A stretch of DNA of 64,000 nt from NCBI GenBank assembly GCA_964570565.1, contig CAZMYT010000005.1, positions 62,001 through 126,000 on the forward strand, read 5' to 3'. This DNA comes from W0P28-013 sp964570565 (GTDB lineage Bacteria > Bacteroidota > Bacteroidia > Bacteroidales > Paludibacteraceae). Below the pieces are notes generated by a model, which worked only from the letters and a program-made list of their open reading frames with translations, searched no databases and had not been told where the DNA came from. The position numbers and the translations under genes are program-made. Below, piece after piece: positions 26,164 through 33,940 of this stretch (its first letter is position 1; every line of letters starts with the position of its first letter).

Positions 26164-27186
26164 TTATTTATAATTGAGCGTAATATCTAGGAATATGGGT
26201 AAATGATCGCTATAACCACCATTAAATTTCATACCAACATAGGTTCTAGTAGGCTGTTTTCCAAGTGGTTTTGCTTCTTCTAAAAGCCATTCTGGAGCAA
26301 AAACTGTAACAGAATTGGCATCTATAAAAGATTGTTTGGCACGTTTTAGCCAACCGCCCGATACTATAAATTGGTCGAGCATACCCCACTGACCATCGTG
26401 CTTGTAGCTGCCTATATCGCCACGTTGATGCAAGTCGTAAGTGAGGTTATATAATTGATTGGTGGTCAGCGTTGGTTGCGTAAGCGGTTGCGCCGCCAAC
26501 ACGTTATTAATACTTCTGTTGTTGGGATAATCATTAAAATCGCCCATAATCAACACCAATGCGGCCGAATCGAGTTTTAAAATGCTATCCACTTGTGCTC
26601 GTAATACGGAAGCCGCCGTAAATCGGTTGGGTTCACTTTCTAATTCTCCACCTAAACGTGAAGGAAAATGATTCACAAATACGTGTGCGGTGTCGCCATT
26701 GGGCAACGTACCAGAAACATAAAGGATATCGCGTGTTGTACGCGCAGTTTTTAACGCAACATGTATGGGTTTTGAGGCAATTGGTTTAAATAAATGAGGT
26801 TGATAAAGCAATCCAACGTCCACACCACGCGCATCAGGTGACTCATAATGAACATACTGATAATTAAGCGATTTTAATTGCGAATACTTTACTAATGTTT
26901 TTAAACAATTATCATTCTCAATTTCACAAAGACCAATAATCGCTGGAGGCGACCAACCGCCAACGGCTGTAACCACTTGAGCTATATGCGCCAGCTTTTG
27001 TTCGTAGCGTTTGTAGTTCCAGCCACGCATTCCACCGGGCAAATACTCCGAATCATTCGTTAGTGTATCATCTTTTATATCGAACAAGTTCTCCACATTA
27101 TAACACATGACACGCATAGTAGCAGGTTGCTGAGCCGTAACGCCCATACAAACCAAACAAACTACCAGTAATAAACGTGCTTTCAT
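26164..27186 (-). CDS. Secreted endonuclease/exonuclease/phosphatase family protein
   Basis: A 340-residue protein with a signal peptide (MKARLLLVVCLVCMGVTAQQ) followed by the EEP metal-dependent phosphohydrolase fold. Motifs: MCYNVENLFD, GLCEIENDN with the metal-binding Glu, VNHFPSR, GDFNDYPNN and the terminal SDHLPIFLDI. The substrate could be DNA, RNA or a phosphoester. An in-frame ATG at 27210 overlaps the upstream gene and would lengthen the n-region; the ATG at 27186 is preceded by AAGGAG, although very close to it. It lies in the operon with the beta-helix lipoprotein and is presumably periplasmic or outer-membrane associated. Confidence 0.85.
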   Translation of the reverse strand: MKARLLLVVCLVCMGVTAQQPATMRVMCYNVENLFDIKDDTLTNDSEYLPGGMRGWNYKRYEQKLAHIAQVVTAVGGWSPPAIIGLCEIENDNCLKTLVKYSQLKSLNYQYVHYESPDARGVDVGLLYQPHLFKPIASKPIHVALKTARTTRDILYVSGTLPNGDTAHVFVNHFPSRLGGELESEPNRFTAASVLRAQVDSILKLDSAALVLIMGDFNDYPNNRSINNVLAAQPLTQPTLTTNQLYNLTYDLHQRGDIGSYKHDGQWGMLDQFIVSGGWLKRAKQSFIDANSVTVFAPEWLLEEAKPLGKQPTRTYVGMKFNGGYSDHLPIFLDITLNYK

Positions 27187-27199
27187 GCTCCTTGTCTCG

Positions 27200-28675
27200 T
27201 TATTTTTCATACGCCCCTAAATCGGGAGCGCCATCTAACAAACGATTTTTACCCAATAAATCAACCGGGTAACGACCAGCAACTGTTGTGTTAGCTTTCG
27301 ACCGAGCTATCGATTTAACATCTAATTGGAAATTATAATAGCCTGTTTCTGTTATTTTTTCGGTCGATGTATTCACAAATACAGTATCGGAAACACCTTG
27401 AACAGTTGAATTTTGTGAACGAGCCCATGTTATATTATGAAATTCAGCATCTTCTAAACGCTTTGATTTTATCAATGTGTTGCTAACTAACACATTATAC
27501 ATGGCATTGGTAAACGTATCTTTCTGCAATAAAATCTCTTTGCTTTGATTGCCAAATACGATAGAATTTTCGACTACAGATGACGTGATAGGATAAAGAT
27601 AGAGTAAATTGCCGTCTAATTGGTAGTTTGCAATGACCAAAGTTTCACTCTGACGTTTTCCCCAATTATAGTAATTGGCAAGTGTGGCATGCACCACATA
27701 CGACTCACCTCCTAAAAGATATAAACAAGATGTACCACAATTAGATATCTCAGTATTCTCAATTGTTACTTGAGCATTTTGAGCATACAATCCATACTGT
27801 GTCATGCAGTGCAAAACGCAATTTTTCATGGTTAATGTTGGGTGTGTAGAGGCCGTTCCGACAATTACAACACCAAGGTCGCATCCACGAATGGAAGTGT
27901 AATTTAATTGATGTACGGCTTTGCTATTTTGGAGATAAATACCGCCCCACTGTCCTGGCATATAATCGTAAGGTGTTTTATCCACATCGGGCAGTTTATC
28001 AAAACGATCGGTGCGCATGACAACTGGATTTGCTAAAGTTCCATTAGAAACTAAATTTCCATCTATGACTAAATTAGCTTTATCGTGAAAAAAGAGTCGT
28101 GTACCAGGCTCTAAGGTGAGCGTTTTACCTTCTTTAATATGCAAATAATTAAATATTAAATAGGGTTTTGCGGCTGTGAACGTTGTATTCTCGGTCAACG
28201 ACTGTCCGTCAAACACAATAGCATCTTGACCATACGTAATTAACTTCACATCTTGCGTTTGCCCATTGGTTACAAATACCATTGAATCCTTGTAGAATAC
28301 TGGGAAATCTGCATTGTTAGGGTCAACCGTCAATTCTACGAACACAAATAAGCTATCTTTGGCTTTTATCTCTATGTCTTCCAATAAGTTATTCGATGAA
28401 GGGATACGGCCATCCAAATTGAATCTAAAATATGATTCACCACCTTTAGCCAAACGAGCTGAACTTATTTTAAGTGCTTTATTGTTTTTATTGTAGATAT
28501 AAAATGACACGGTGCGTGATGGAATATTTGTAAACACTGTGTCAAAGGAGAGTGTATCGCACGAAAAAGATAGCACAGCCGATGGATCGGTGGTGAATTT
28601 TTCATCCACGCAAGAAACCGTCAGCACGCTAGTTAACAAGGCAATAACAAAAAAGGAAGCAGTTTTTATCTTCAT
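27200..28675 (-). CDS. Lipoprotein with Ig-like and right-handed beta-helix domains
   Basis: A 491-residue lipoprotein. The signal MKIKTASFFVIALLTSVLTVSC places the lipidated cysteine at position 22. Residues about 35-115 resemble an Ig-like choice-of-anchor/DUF1573-type domain (SFDTVFTNIPSRTVSFYIYN). From about 155 to 400 short strands repeat with turns (TLEPGTRLFF, LVIDGNLVSNGT, WGGIYLQNS, CDLGVVIVGT, TIENTEISN), as in a parallel beta-helix. The end GAPDLGAYEK is typical of such surface proteins. It may bind or cleave polysaccharide, but no catalytic site is recognised. First gene of an operon with the EEP enzyme. The TTG at 28681 is a weaker start. Confidence 0.75.
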   Translation of the reverse strand: MKIKTASFFVIALLTSVLTVSCVDEKFTTDPSAVLSFSCDTLSFDTVFTNIPSRTVSFYIYNKNNKALKISSARLAKGGESYFRFNLDGRIPSSNNLLEDIEIKAKDSLFVFVELTVDPNNADFPVFYKDSMVFVTNGQTQDVKLITYGQDAIVFDGQSLTENTTFTAAKPYLIFNYLHIKEGKTLTLEPGTRLFFHDKANLVIDGNLVSNGTLANPVVMRTDRFDKLPDVDKTPYDYMPGQWGGIYLQNSKAVHQLNYTSIRGCDLGVVIVGTASTHPTLTMKNCVLHCMTQYGLYAQNAQVTIENTEISNCGTSCLYLLGGESYVVHATLANYYNWGKRQSETLVIANYQLDGNLLYLYPITSSVVENSIVFGNQSKEILLQKDTFTNAMYNVLVSNTLIKSKRLEDAEFHNITWARSQNSTVQGVSDTVFVNTSTEKITETGYYNFQLDVKSIARSKANTTVAGRYPVDLLGKNRLLDGAPDLGAYEK

Positions 28676-28724
28676 AAACAAATTAATAGGTAGTCAAACC
28701 GTGTACAAAAGTCAAATTATCCGA

Positions 28725-28732
28725 CAAATTTA
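28725..28732 (-). promoter_or_regulatory. -7 promoter box for the beta-helix lipoprotein operon
   Basis: TAAATTTG on the minus strand, 49 bases before the ATG at 28675. It forms a divergent pair with the promoter at 28747-28776. Confidence 0.5.
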
Positions 28733-28746
28733 GCACAAAAATATGA

Positions 28747-28776
28747 TTGTTTCTACATAAAAAACGAGTATATTTG
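28747..28776 (+). promoter_or_regulatory. Promoter of the small conserved protein gene
   Basis: A -33 TTG at 28747-28749, 19 bases, and -7 TATATTTG at 28769-28776, close to the Bacteroidota consensus arrangement, 34 bases before the ATG. Confidence 0.65.
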
Positions 28777-28810
28777 CCAAATATTCTATTAACACTAAAA
28801 ATCGTCTATT

Positions 28811-29086
28811 ATGGCTAATCGTAGAACACTTAAAAAAGGTATTCAATTGGTAACTTCTGATTTAATTACAGAGAGTTATATTAATTATTTGATGCTAAAA
28901 AAAATGGATAATGCAGGTTTTGATGCCATTGTGGAAAAAATCGCAGACATCAATAATGATTTTTTAGCACGCGTGAATCATCCGAATGGTACAAAAGAAC
29001 CTAAATTAGTGAAAGCATACTATAAAAAATTGATTGAAGACTTCAATAAAGAAGTTGACCAAATCATCGAAAAACTGAATAAATAA
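28811..29086 (+). CDS. Small conserved protein of unknown function
   Basis: A 91-residue cytoplasmic protein, mostly helical and highly charged, starting MANRRTLKKGIQ and ending with a probable amphipathic helix (KKLIEDFNKEVDQIIEKLNK). I recall a Bacteroidales family with the same MANRRTLKK start but know no function. It has its own well-formed promoter and a terminator, so it is a genuine stand-alone gene. Confidence 0.75.
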   Translation: MANRRTLKKGIQLVTSDLITESYINYLMLKKMDNAGFDAIVEKIADINNDFLARVNHPNGTKEPKLVKAYYKKLIEDFNKEVDQIIEKLNK

Positions 29087-29118
29087 ACTAGGCTAGATGG
29101 TTAGTTTTTGTATTACAT

Positions 29119-29160
29119 AAGGGTTTTGTTCTTAAACGAGCAAACCCTTTTTGTTTTTTT
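29119..29160 (+). terminator. Terminator after the small conserved gene
   Basis: AAGGGTTTTGTTC pairs with GAGCAAACCCTT with small bulges, followed by TTTTGTTTTTTT. Confidence 0.8.
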
Positions 29161-29236
29161 ATACATTTTGCTAAAAAATGTGCAAATTTATCGATTAATT
29201 ATGTAAAAAAAGTAGCCGAGTCTTAATTTAAAATAG

Positions 29237-29244
29237 TACCTTTG
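29237..29244 (+). promoter_or_regulatory. -7 promoter box for the methylmalonyl-CoA decarboxylase operon
   Basis: TACCTTTG followed by C, a consensus -7 box, 71 bases before the mce ATG. It would drive mce, mmdA, the OadG-like gene, the biotin carrier and mmdB. Confidence 0.6.
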
Positions 29245-29315
29245 CGTCGCTTTTTGTATAGTCAGATTCAATTTTTACAATCAATTATAATTTATCAAAT
29301 TTTATCCGTTTTATT

Positions 29316-29726
29316 ATGAAACCATCTCACATTGAGCACATTGGTATCGCAGTAAGCAGTTTGGATGAAGTAATCCCCTACTACGAACAACTCCTCGGTC
29401 AAAAATGCTATTCAATTGAAGAAGTAGCTGACCAAAAAGTAAAAACCGCTTTTTTCAAAGTTGGTCAAACAAAAATCGAATTATTAGAACCTACAAGTCC
29501 TGAAAGCGCTATTGCTAAATGGCTCGAAAAAAATCCACGTGGTGGTGTACATCACATTGCATTTAATGTAGATGGCGTACAAGTAGCTTTAGATGAATGC
29601 GCTGCCGCTAATATACAATTAATCGACACAAAACCACGTAAAGGCGCTGAAGGTTTGAATATTGCTTTTCTACACCCAAAATCAACACATGGTGTTTTAA
29701 CCGAATTATGTGAACAACCAAAATAA
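29316..29726 (+). CDS. mce: Methylmalonyl-CoA epimerase
   Basis: A 136-residue vicinal-oxygen-chelate fold enzyme that interconverts (R)- and (S)-methylmalonyl-CoA. Metal ligands appear in IEHIGIAVSS (His8), KIELLEPT, GVHHIAFNV near 80, and the terminal GVLTELCEQ. Length is standard. It is the first gene of the operon whose decarboxylase uses one of these isomers, directly supporting the function. The next gene starts 20 bases downstream. Confidence 0.95.
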   Translation: MKPSHIEHIGIAVSSLDEVIPYYEQLLGQKCYSIEEVADQKVKTAFFKVGQTKIELLEPTSPESAIAKWLEKNPRGGVHHIAFNVDGVQVALDECAAANIQLIDTKPRKGAEGLNIAFLHPKSTHGVLTELCEQPK

Positions 29727-29746
29727 ATTCTATAAATGAAATTCAT

Positions 29747-31306
29747 ATGGAAAATCAAGACAAATTAAAAAAATTAATAGCAAAACGCGCCGAAGCTCAA
29801 CTTGGTGGCGGTCAGAAAAGTATTGATGCACTTCACGCAAAAGGTAAATTTACCGCTCGTGAACGCATTAATCTTCTTTTAGACGAAGGTAGTTTTGAAG
29901 AAGTTGATATGTTTGTAACCCACCGCTGTACCGATTTTGGTATGGAGAAAAAAGTCTTTTTAGGTGATGGTGTTGCAGTTGGTAGTGGTACTATCGACGG
30001 TCGTTTAGTATTTGTTTTTGCACAAGACTCTACTGTTATTGGTGGTTCTTTGTCGGAAACAATGGCTCAAAAAATTTGCCACGTGATGGATATGGGTATG
30101 AAATTAGGCGCTCCTATTATCGGTTTAAACGATTCAGGTGGTGCACGTATTCAAGAAGGCGCATGTGCTTTGGCTGGTTATGCTGAAATTTTTGAACGTA
30201 ATATTTTAGCGTCTGGTGTTGTTCCACAAATTTCTGTCATTTTTGGCCCTTGTGCTGGTGGCGCTGTATATTCTCCAGCATTGACCGACTTTATTATGAT
30301 GACCGAACAAAACAGTTATATGTTTATTACTGGTCCTACTGTAGTAAAATCGGTAACTGGTGAAGATGTAACAGTTGAAGAACTTGGTGGTGCTCGTGTA
30401 CATGCTACCAAATCAGGCGTGACTCACTTTACAGCTCCTACCGAAGAAGCTGCTTTAGAAGAAGTTCGTCGTTTAATTTCATTCATTCCTCAAAACAATA
30501 TGGAGGAAACTCCTGTGGTAGAATGTACCGATCCTATCAATCGTGCAGATGACGCTTTGAATGATTTAGTACCTGCTAATCCAAACAAACCTTATAACGT
30601 AAAAGACATTATCTACAACATTATTGATAATGGCGATTTCATGGAAGTTCACCAAGATTTTGCAAAAAATATTGTATGTGGTTTTGCTCGTTTCAATGGA
30701 CAATCAACAGGTATTATTGCCAACCAACCAAACTGGTTAGCTGGTGTGTTGGATTGCGATGCTTCTCGTAAAGCTGCTCGTTTCATCCGTTTTTGCGATG
30801 CATTCAACATTCCAATCTTAACATTGGTTGACGTACCTGGTTTCTTACCTGGAACTGGACAAGAATATGCAGCAATTATCGACCATGGTGCAAAATTGAT
30901 GTTTGCTTATGGCGAAGCTACTGTACCTAAAGTAACTGTTACACTTCGTAAATCGTACGGTGGTGCTCACATCGTTATGAGTTGCAAACAATTACGTGGC
31001 GACTTTAACTATGCATGGCCAAATGCTGAAATCGCTGTTATGGGTGCATCTGGAGCTATTGGCGTATTAGAAGCTAAAACGTTGAAAGCAATTGAAAATC
31101 CAGAAGAAAAAGCAAAATTCATCGCTGAAAAAGAAGCTGAATATCAAGATAAATTTGCTAGCCCTTATCAAGCAGCATCAAGAGGATATATCGACGATGT
31201 TATTGAACCACGCGATACACGTTTCCGTATTATACGTGCTTTCCAAACACTACAAACAAAACGTGTGACTAATCCTTTAAAGAAACACTCTAACATACCT
31301 TTATAA
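29747..31306 (+). CDS. mmdA: Methylmalonyl-CoA decarboxylase alpha (carboxyltransferase) subunit
   Basis: A 519-residue carboxyltransferase with two crotonase-like lobes. It moves the carboxyl group of methylmalonyl-CoA to biotin on the carrier subunit. Conserved CoA/biotin pocket motifs are GARIQEGACALAGYAEIF and FGPCAGGAVYSPAL in the N-lobe, and DVPGFLPGTGQEYAAIIDHGAKL and LRKSYGGAHIVMSC in the C-lobe. Propionyl-CoA carboxylase beta is a close relative, but the neighbouring epimerase, OadG-like subunit and sodium-pump beta subunit identify the decarboxylase. The OadG-like gene starts three bases after the stop. Confidence 0.95.
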   Translation: MENQDKLKKLIAKRAEAQLGGGQKSIDALHAKGKFTARERINLLLDEGSFEEVDMFVTHRCTDFGMEKKVFLGDGVAVGSGTIDGRLVFVFAQDSTVIGGSLSETMAQKICHVMDMGMKLGAPIIGLNDSGGARIQEGACALAGYAEIFERNILASGVVPQISVIFGPCAGGAVYSPALTDFIMMTEQNSYMFITGPTVVKSVTGEDVTVEELGGARVHATKSGVTHFTAPTEEAALEEVRRLISFIPQNNMEETPVVECTDPINRADDALNDLVPANPNKPYNVKDIIYNIIDNGDFMEVHQDFAKNIVCGFARFNGQSTGIIANQPNWLAGVLDCDASRKAARFIRFCDAFNIPILTLVDVPGFLPGTGQEYAAIIDHGAKLMFAYGEATVPKVTVTLRKSYGGAHIVMSCKQLRGDFNYAWPNAEIAVMGASGAIGVLEAKTLKAIENPEEKAKFIAEKEAEYQDKFASPYQAASRGYIDDVIEPRDTRFRIIRAFQTLQTKRVTNPLKKHSNIPL

Positions 31307-31308
31307 TT

Positions 31309-31677
31309 ATGATTTTACTAACAATAAACTGGACAAATGCACTCAGCATTACCTTGTTAGGATTTGGTATTGTATTTGTGGTTTTGTGTTTACTTATTTT
31401 ACTATTGTATGTTTTTGGTAAAGTAATGACGCCTAAAGTACGTGTACCTAAGGCTGTTAGAACTCCAAAAGATGCCAAGGTAGAAATTAGTGATGATACA
31501 GAATTTCACAAAGTACAACTTCCTGCAAATGCAAGTGCAGCCATTGCTATGGCATTACATTTATATTATTCCGATGTGCACGACCAAGACAGTCACGTTA
31601 TTACCATCAAAAAGGTAGAACGTCGTTATTCACCTTGGAGTGCAAAAATTTATGGTATCAATAATTTAGTAAGATAA
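31309..31677 (+). CDS. OadG-family (delta) subunit of the sodium pump decarboxylase
   Basis: A 122-residue protein with one N-terminal membrane helix (about 8-40: ALSITLLGFGIVFVVLCLLILL) and a soluble tail. This is the plan of OadG/MmdD subunits, which hold the soluble carboxyltransferase and biotin carrier on the membrane beta subunit. The tail (ASAAIAMALHLYY, then VERRYSPWSAKIYG) is typical of the phylum's members. It lies between mmdA and the biotin carrier gene, 3 and 7 bases from them. Confidence 0.88.
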   Translation: MILLTINWTNALSITLLGFGIVFVVLCLLILLLYVFGKVMTPKVRVPKAVRTPKDAKVEISDDTEFHKVQLPANASAAIAMALHLYYSDVHDQDSHVITIKKVERRYSPWSAKIYGINNLVR

Positions 31678-31684
31678 TATCCGT

Positions 31685-32434
31685 ATGAAAAAATTTAAAT
31701 TTATAATAGACGGCAGCAAATATGAAGTTTCTGTAAACGAAATTGAAAATAATGTAGCCGAAGTCGAAGTAAATGGTACCCCATTTACAGTGGAAATAGA
31801 AAGAGAACAAAAAACCGCTGTCACAGCTCGTCCAAGTGTAAAACCAGCCACAGTAGCTCCTGCAGCTTCACATAGCACAGCAGCTGCTAGCACTATGATT
31901 GTAAAATCGCCACTTCCTGGCAGTATTATGAAAGTATTGGTAGCTGTTGGCGATAGTGTAAAACGAGGTGATGTTTTATTAACTATGGAATCCATGAAAA
32001 TGGAAAACAATATTTTAGCAGAAGCTGATGGCGTTATCAAATCGGTTGCGGTAGAACCAGGCCGAAATGTATTACAAGATGATAAATTAGTAGAACTAGA
32101 AACAAAAGCATCTTCAAACGCTGCTCCTACTGAAAAACCAGCTCCTGCACCTGCTCCAAAAGTTGAAACTCCTAAACCCGCTCCAGCAGCTGCACCTAGC
32201 GCACCAAAACCAGTTGTTGCTGGATTTAAAATAAAATCCCCACTTCCTGGGAGTGTACTTAAAGTGGTTGTTGCCGAAGGCCAAGCTGTAAAACGTGGTG
32301 ACGTATTGTTAACCTTGGAGTCTATGAAAATGGAAAACAATATTTTAGCAGAAAAAGATGGCGTTGTAAAATCAATTGCAGTTACTACTGGTCAAAGTGT
32401 TATGCAAGATGATTTATTATTAATCATGGACTAA
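31685..32434 (+). CDS. Biotin carrier subunit with two tandem biotinyl domains
   Basis: A 249-residue subunit carrying biotin between the carboxyltransferase and the membrane pump. Unusually it holds two complete biotinyl domains: residues about 71-135 with ESMKMENNI (biotinylated K105) and about 182-249 with ESMKMENNI (K215). They are joined by a Pro/Ala/Lys-rich linker (about 138-180), and another Pro/Ala-rich linker precedes the first. Both have the PLPGS start and closing hairpin. The usual carrier has about 130-170 residues and one domain. The N-terminal 1-45 (FKFIIDGSKYEVSVNEI) is the standard leading segment. The next gene follows 16 bases downstream. Confidence 0.92.
   Translation: MKKFKFIIDGSKYEVSVNEIENNVAEVEVNGTPFTVEIEREQKTAVTARPSVKPATVAPAASHSTAAASTMIVKSPLPGSIMKVLVAVGDSVKRGDVLLTMESMKMENNILAEADGVIKSVAVEPGRNVLQDDKLVELETKASSNAAPTEKPAPAPAPKVETPKPAPAAAPSAPKPVVAGFKIKSPLPGSVLKVVVAEGQAVKRGDVLLTLESMKMENNILAEKDGVVKSIAVTTGQSVMQDDLLLIMD
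31994..32353 (+). repeat. Direct repeat encoding the two biotin sites
   Basis: A 30-base stretch is identical at 31994-32023 and 32324-32353 (starting ATGAAAATGG), within two longer similar domain copies 330 bases apart. It encodes the MKMENNILAE peptide in both. Identity including third codon positions suggests a fairly recent duplication or gene conversion. Confidence 0.85.
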
Positions 32435-32450
32435 TTTGAAAAACGTTATC

Positions 32451-33788
32451 ATGATGAAACATTTAAAATATTTATTATTGGTAATTGCTTCTGTAGTCAG
32501 TTTCTCAATACCTGTATCAGCACAAGAAAAGGTATTGCCTGTTGACTCATCGAAAGTGGTTGCTGTGAGTTCTGACTCTGTTGCTATAAATGCGGCAGAT
32601 ACTCCTATGGAAGCAGATATTAACGTAGGTGATAGTTTGATAGAATTTGGACTAAGCACTGGTTTTGCTAAAATTTTTCAAGATTGGAGAATTTTAGTGA
32701 TGTTATTAGTGTCATTCTTATTATTGTACTTGGCTATTGTTAAACAATTTGAACCTCTCTTGTTGATGCCAATTGCCTTTGGTATGTTATTAAGTAATTT
32801 ACCAGGAGCAGGACTCTTCTCTCCTGATCTTTTTGCTAATGGTGTTGTACATTGGGATCAATTTTCACATGCCGGCTTATTAGATTATTTATATCTAGGT
32901 GTCAAATTAGGTATCTATCCTTGTTTAATATTTCTTGGAGTTGGTGCTATGACTGACTTTGGTCCGCTCATTGCTAATCCTAAAAGTTTATTATTAGGCG
33001 CAGCTGCACAACTTGGTATTTTTGCTACTTATTTAGGAGCTATTGCGTTAGACTTTTTGCCTCGCGAAGCTGCTTCTATTGGTATTATTGGTGGTGCTGA
33101 TGGCCCAACAGCTATTTTCTTAACATCAAAATTAGCACCTGAATTATTGGGACCTATTGCGGTGGCAGCTTATTCTTACATGGCTTTAGTCCCTGTTATT
33201 CAGCCACCTATTATGCGTGCTTTAACCACACATAAAGAACGAGCTATTCGTATGAAACAACTACGTAGTGTTTCTAAAACCGAAAAAATCGTTTTCCCTA
33301 TCATGGTTACAGTCGTTGTATCACTTTTATTACCAGATGCTGCTGCTCTTATTGGTAGCTTAATGCTTGGTAATTTGATGCGCGAATCAGGTGTGGTAGA
33401 ACGTTTAAGCAAGACTGTTCAAAACGAGCTAATGAATATTGTAACCATTTTCTTAGGAATTACAGTTGGAGCTACTGCAACTTCTGCCACATTCTTAAAT
33501 GTAAAAACCTTGATGATTTTGGGTATGGGTATCGTGGCATTCAGTTTTGGTACCGCTGGCGGTGTTTTATTGGCTAAATTTATGAATTTATTCTCTAAAG
33601 ATAAAATCAATCCACTTATCGGATCGGCTGGCGTTTCGGCTGTACCAATGGCAGCACGTGTATCGCAAGTAGTTGGTCAAGAAGAAGATCCAGGCAATTT
33701 CCTTTTAATGCACGCTATGGGACCTAACGTAGCAGGTGTTATCGGTTCTGCTGTAGCAGCAGGTATTTTATTAAGCATGCTTGGTTAA
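32451..33788 (+). CDS. mmdB: Sodium-translocating methylmalonyl-CoA decarboxylase beta subunit
   Basis: A 445-residue integral membrane protein with about nine to eleven helices that decarboxylates carboxybiotin and exports sodium. Family motifs are FLGVGAMTDFGPLIANPK, GIIGGADGPTAIFLTSKLAP and the late NPLIGSAGVSAVPMAARVSQ. Compared with about 370-410 residues for the family, it has an extra N-terminus: a signal-like MKHLKYLLLVIASVVSFSIPVSAQ followed by about 50 polar residues before the first core helix near 82. Start choice: a TTG at 32436 is possible, but the ATGs at 32451/32454 fit the hydrophobic start. Last gene of the operon; a terminator follows. Confidence 0.94.
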   Translation: MMKHLKYLLLVIASVVSFSIPVSAQEKVLPVDSSKVVAVSSDSVAINAADTPMEADINVGDSLIEFGLSTGFAKIFQDWRILVMLLVSFLLLYLAIVKQFEPLLLMPIAFGMLLSNLPGAGLFSPDLFANGVVHWDQFSHAGLLDYLYLGVKLGIYPCLIFLGVGAMTDFGPLIANPKSLLLGAAAQLGIFATYLGAIALDFLPREAASIGIIGGADGPTAIFLTSKLAPELLGPIAVAAYSYMALVPVIQPPIMRALTTHKERAIRMKQLRSVSKTEKIVFPIMVTVVVSLLLPDAAALIGSLMLGNLMRESGVVERLSKTVQNELMNIVTIFLGITVGATATSATFLNVKTLMILGMGIVAFSFGTAGGVLLAKFMNLFSKDKINPLIGSAGVSAVPMAARVSQVVGQEEDPGNFLLMHAMGPNVAGVIGSAVAAGILLSMLG

Positions 33789-33809
33789 TAAAATTTTTCA
33801 TAATTTTAA

Positions 33810-33847
33810 AAGTCCCGTTTCACATTGATTGAGACGGGATTTTTTTA
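33810..33847 (+). terminator. mmd operon terminator
   Basis: TCCCGTTTC (33813-33821) pairs with GAGACGGGA (33831-33839) with one G-T pair, followed by seven T residues. Confidence 0.9.
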
Positions 33848-33872
33848 TGCACATCATTCAAGATTAGAACCG

Positions 33873-33911
33873 TAAAAAGAGCCTTTCAAAATTTCTTTTG
33901 AAAGGCTCTTT
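33873..33911 (-). terminator. nrdJ terminator
   Basis: AAAGAGCCTTTCAAAA and TTTTGAAAGGCTCTTT form a perfect 16-pair hairpin with a four-base loop, followed on the minus strand by a T-run. Confidence 0.92.
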
Positions 33912-33940
33912 CCGGGTTTTTCATTTTGTCCTTTAAGGGA

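Noticed and set aside
31666..32340. A 224-codon open frame on the minus strand opposite the biotin carrier gene
   Set aside because: It is antisense to a well-supported gene, is Thr/Ser/Ala rich as expected from the reverse of Ala/Pro-rich coding sequence, and has no promoter or family motif.
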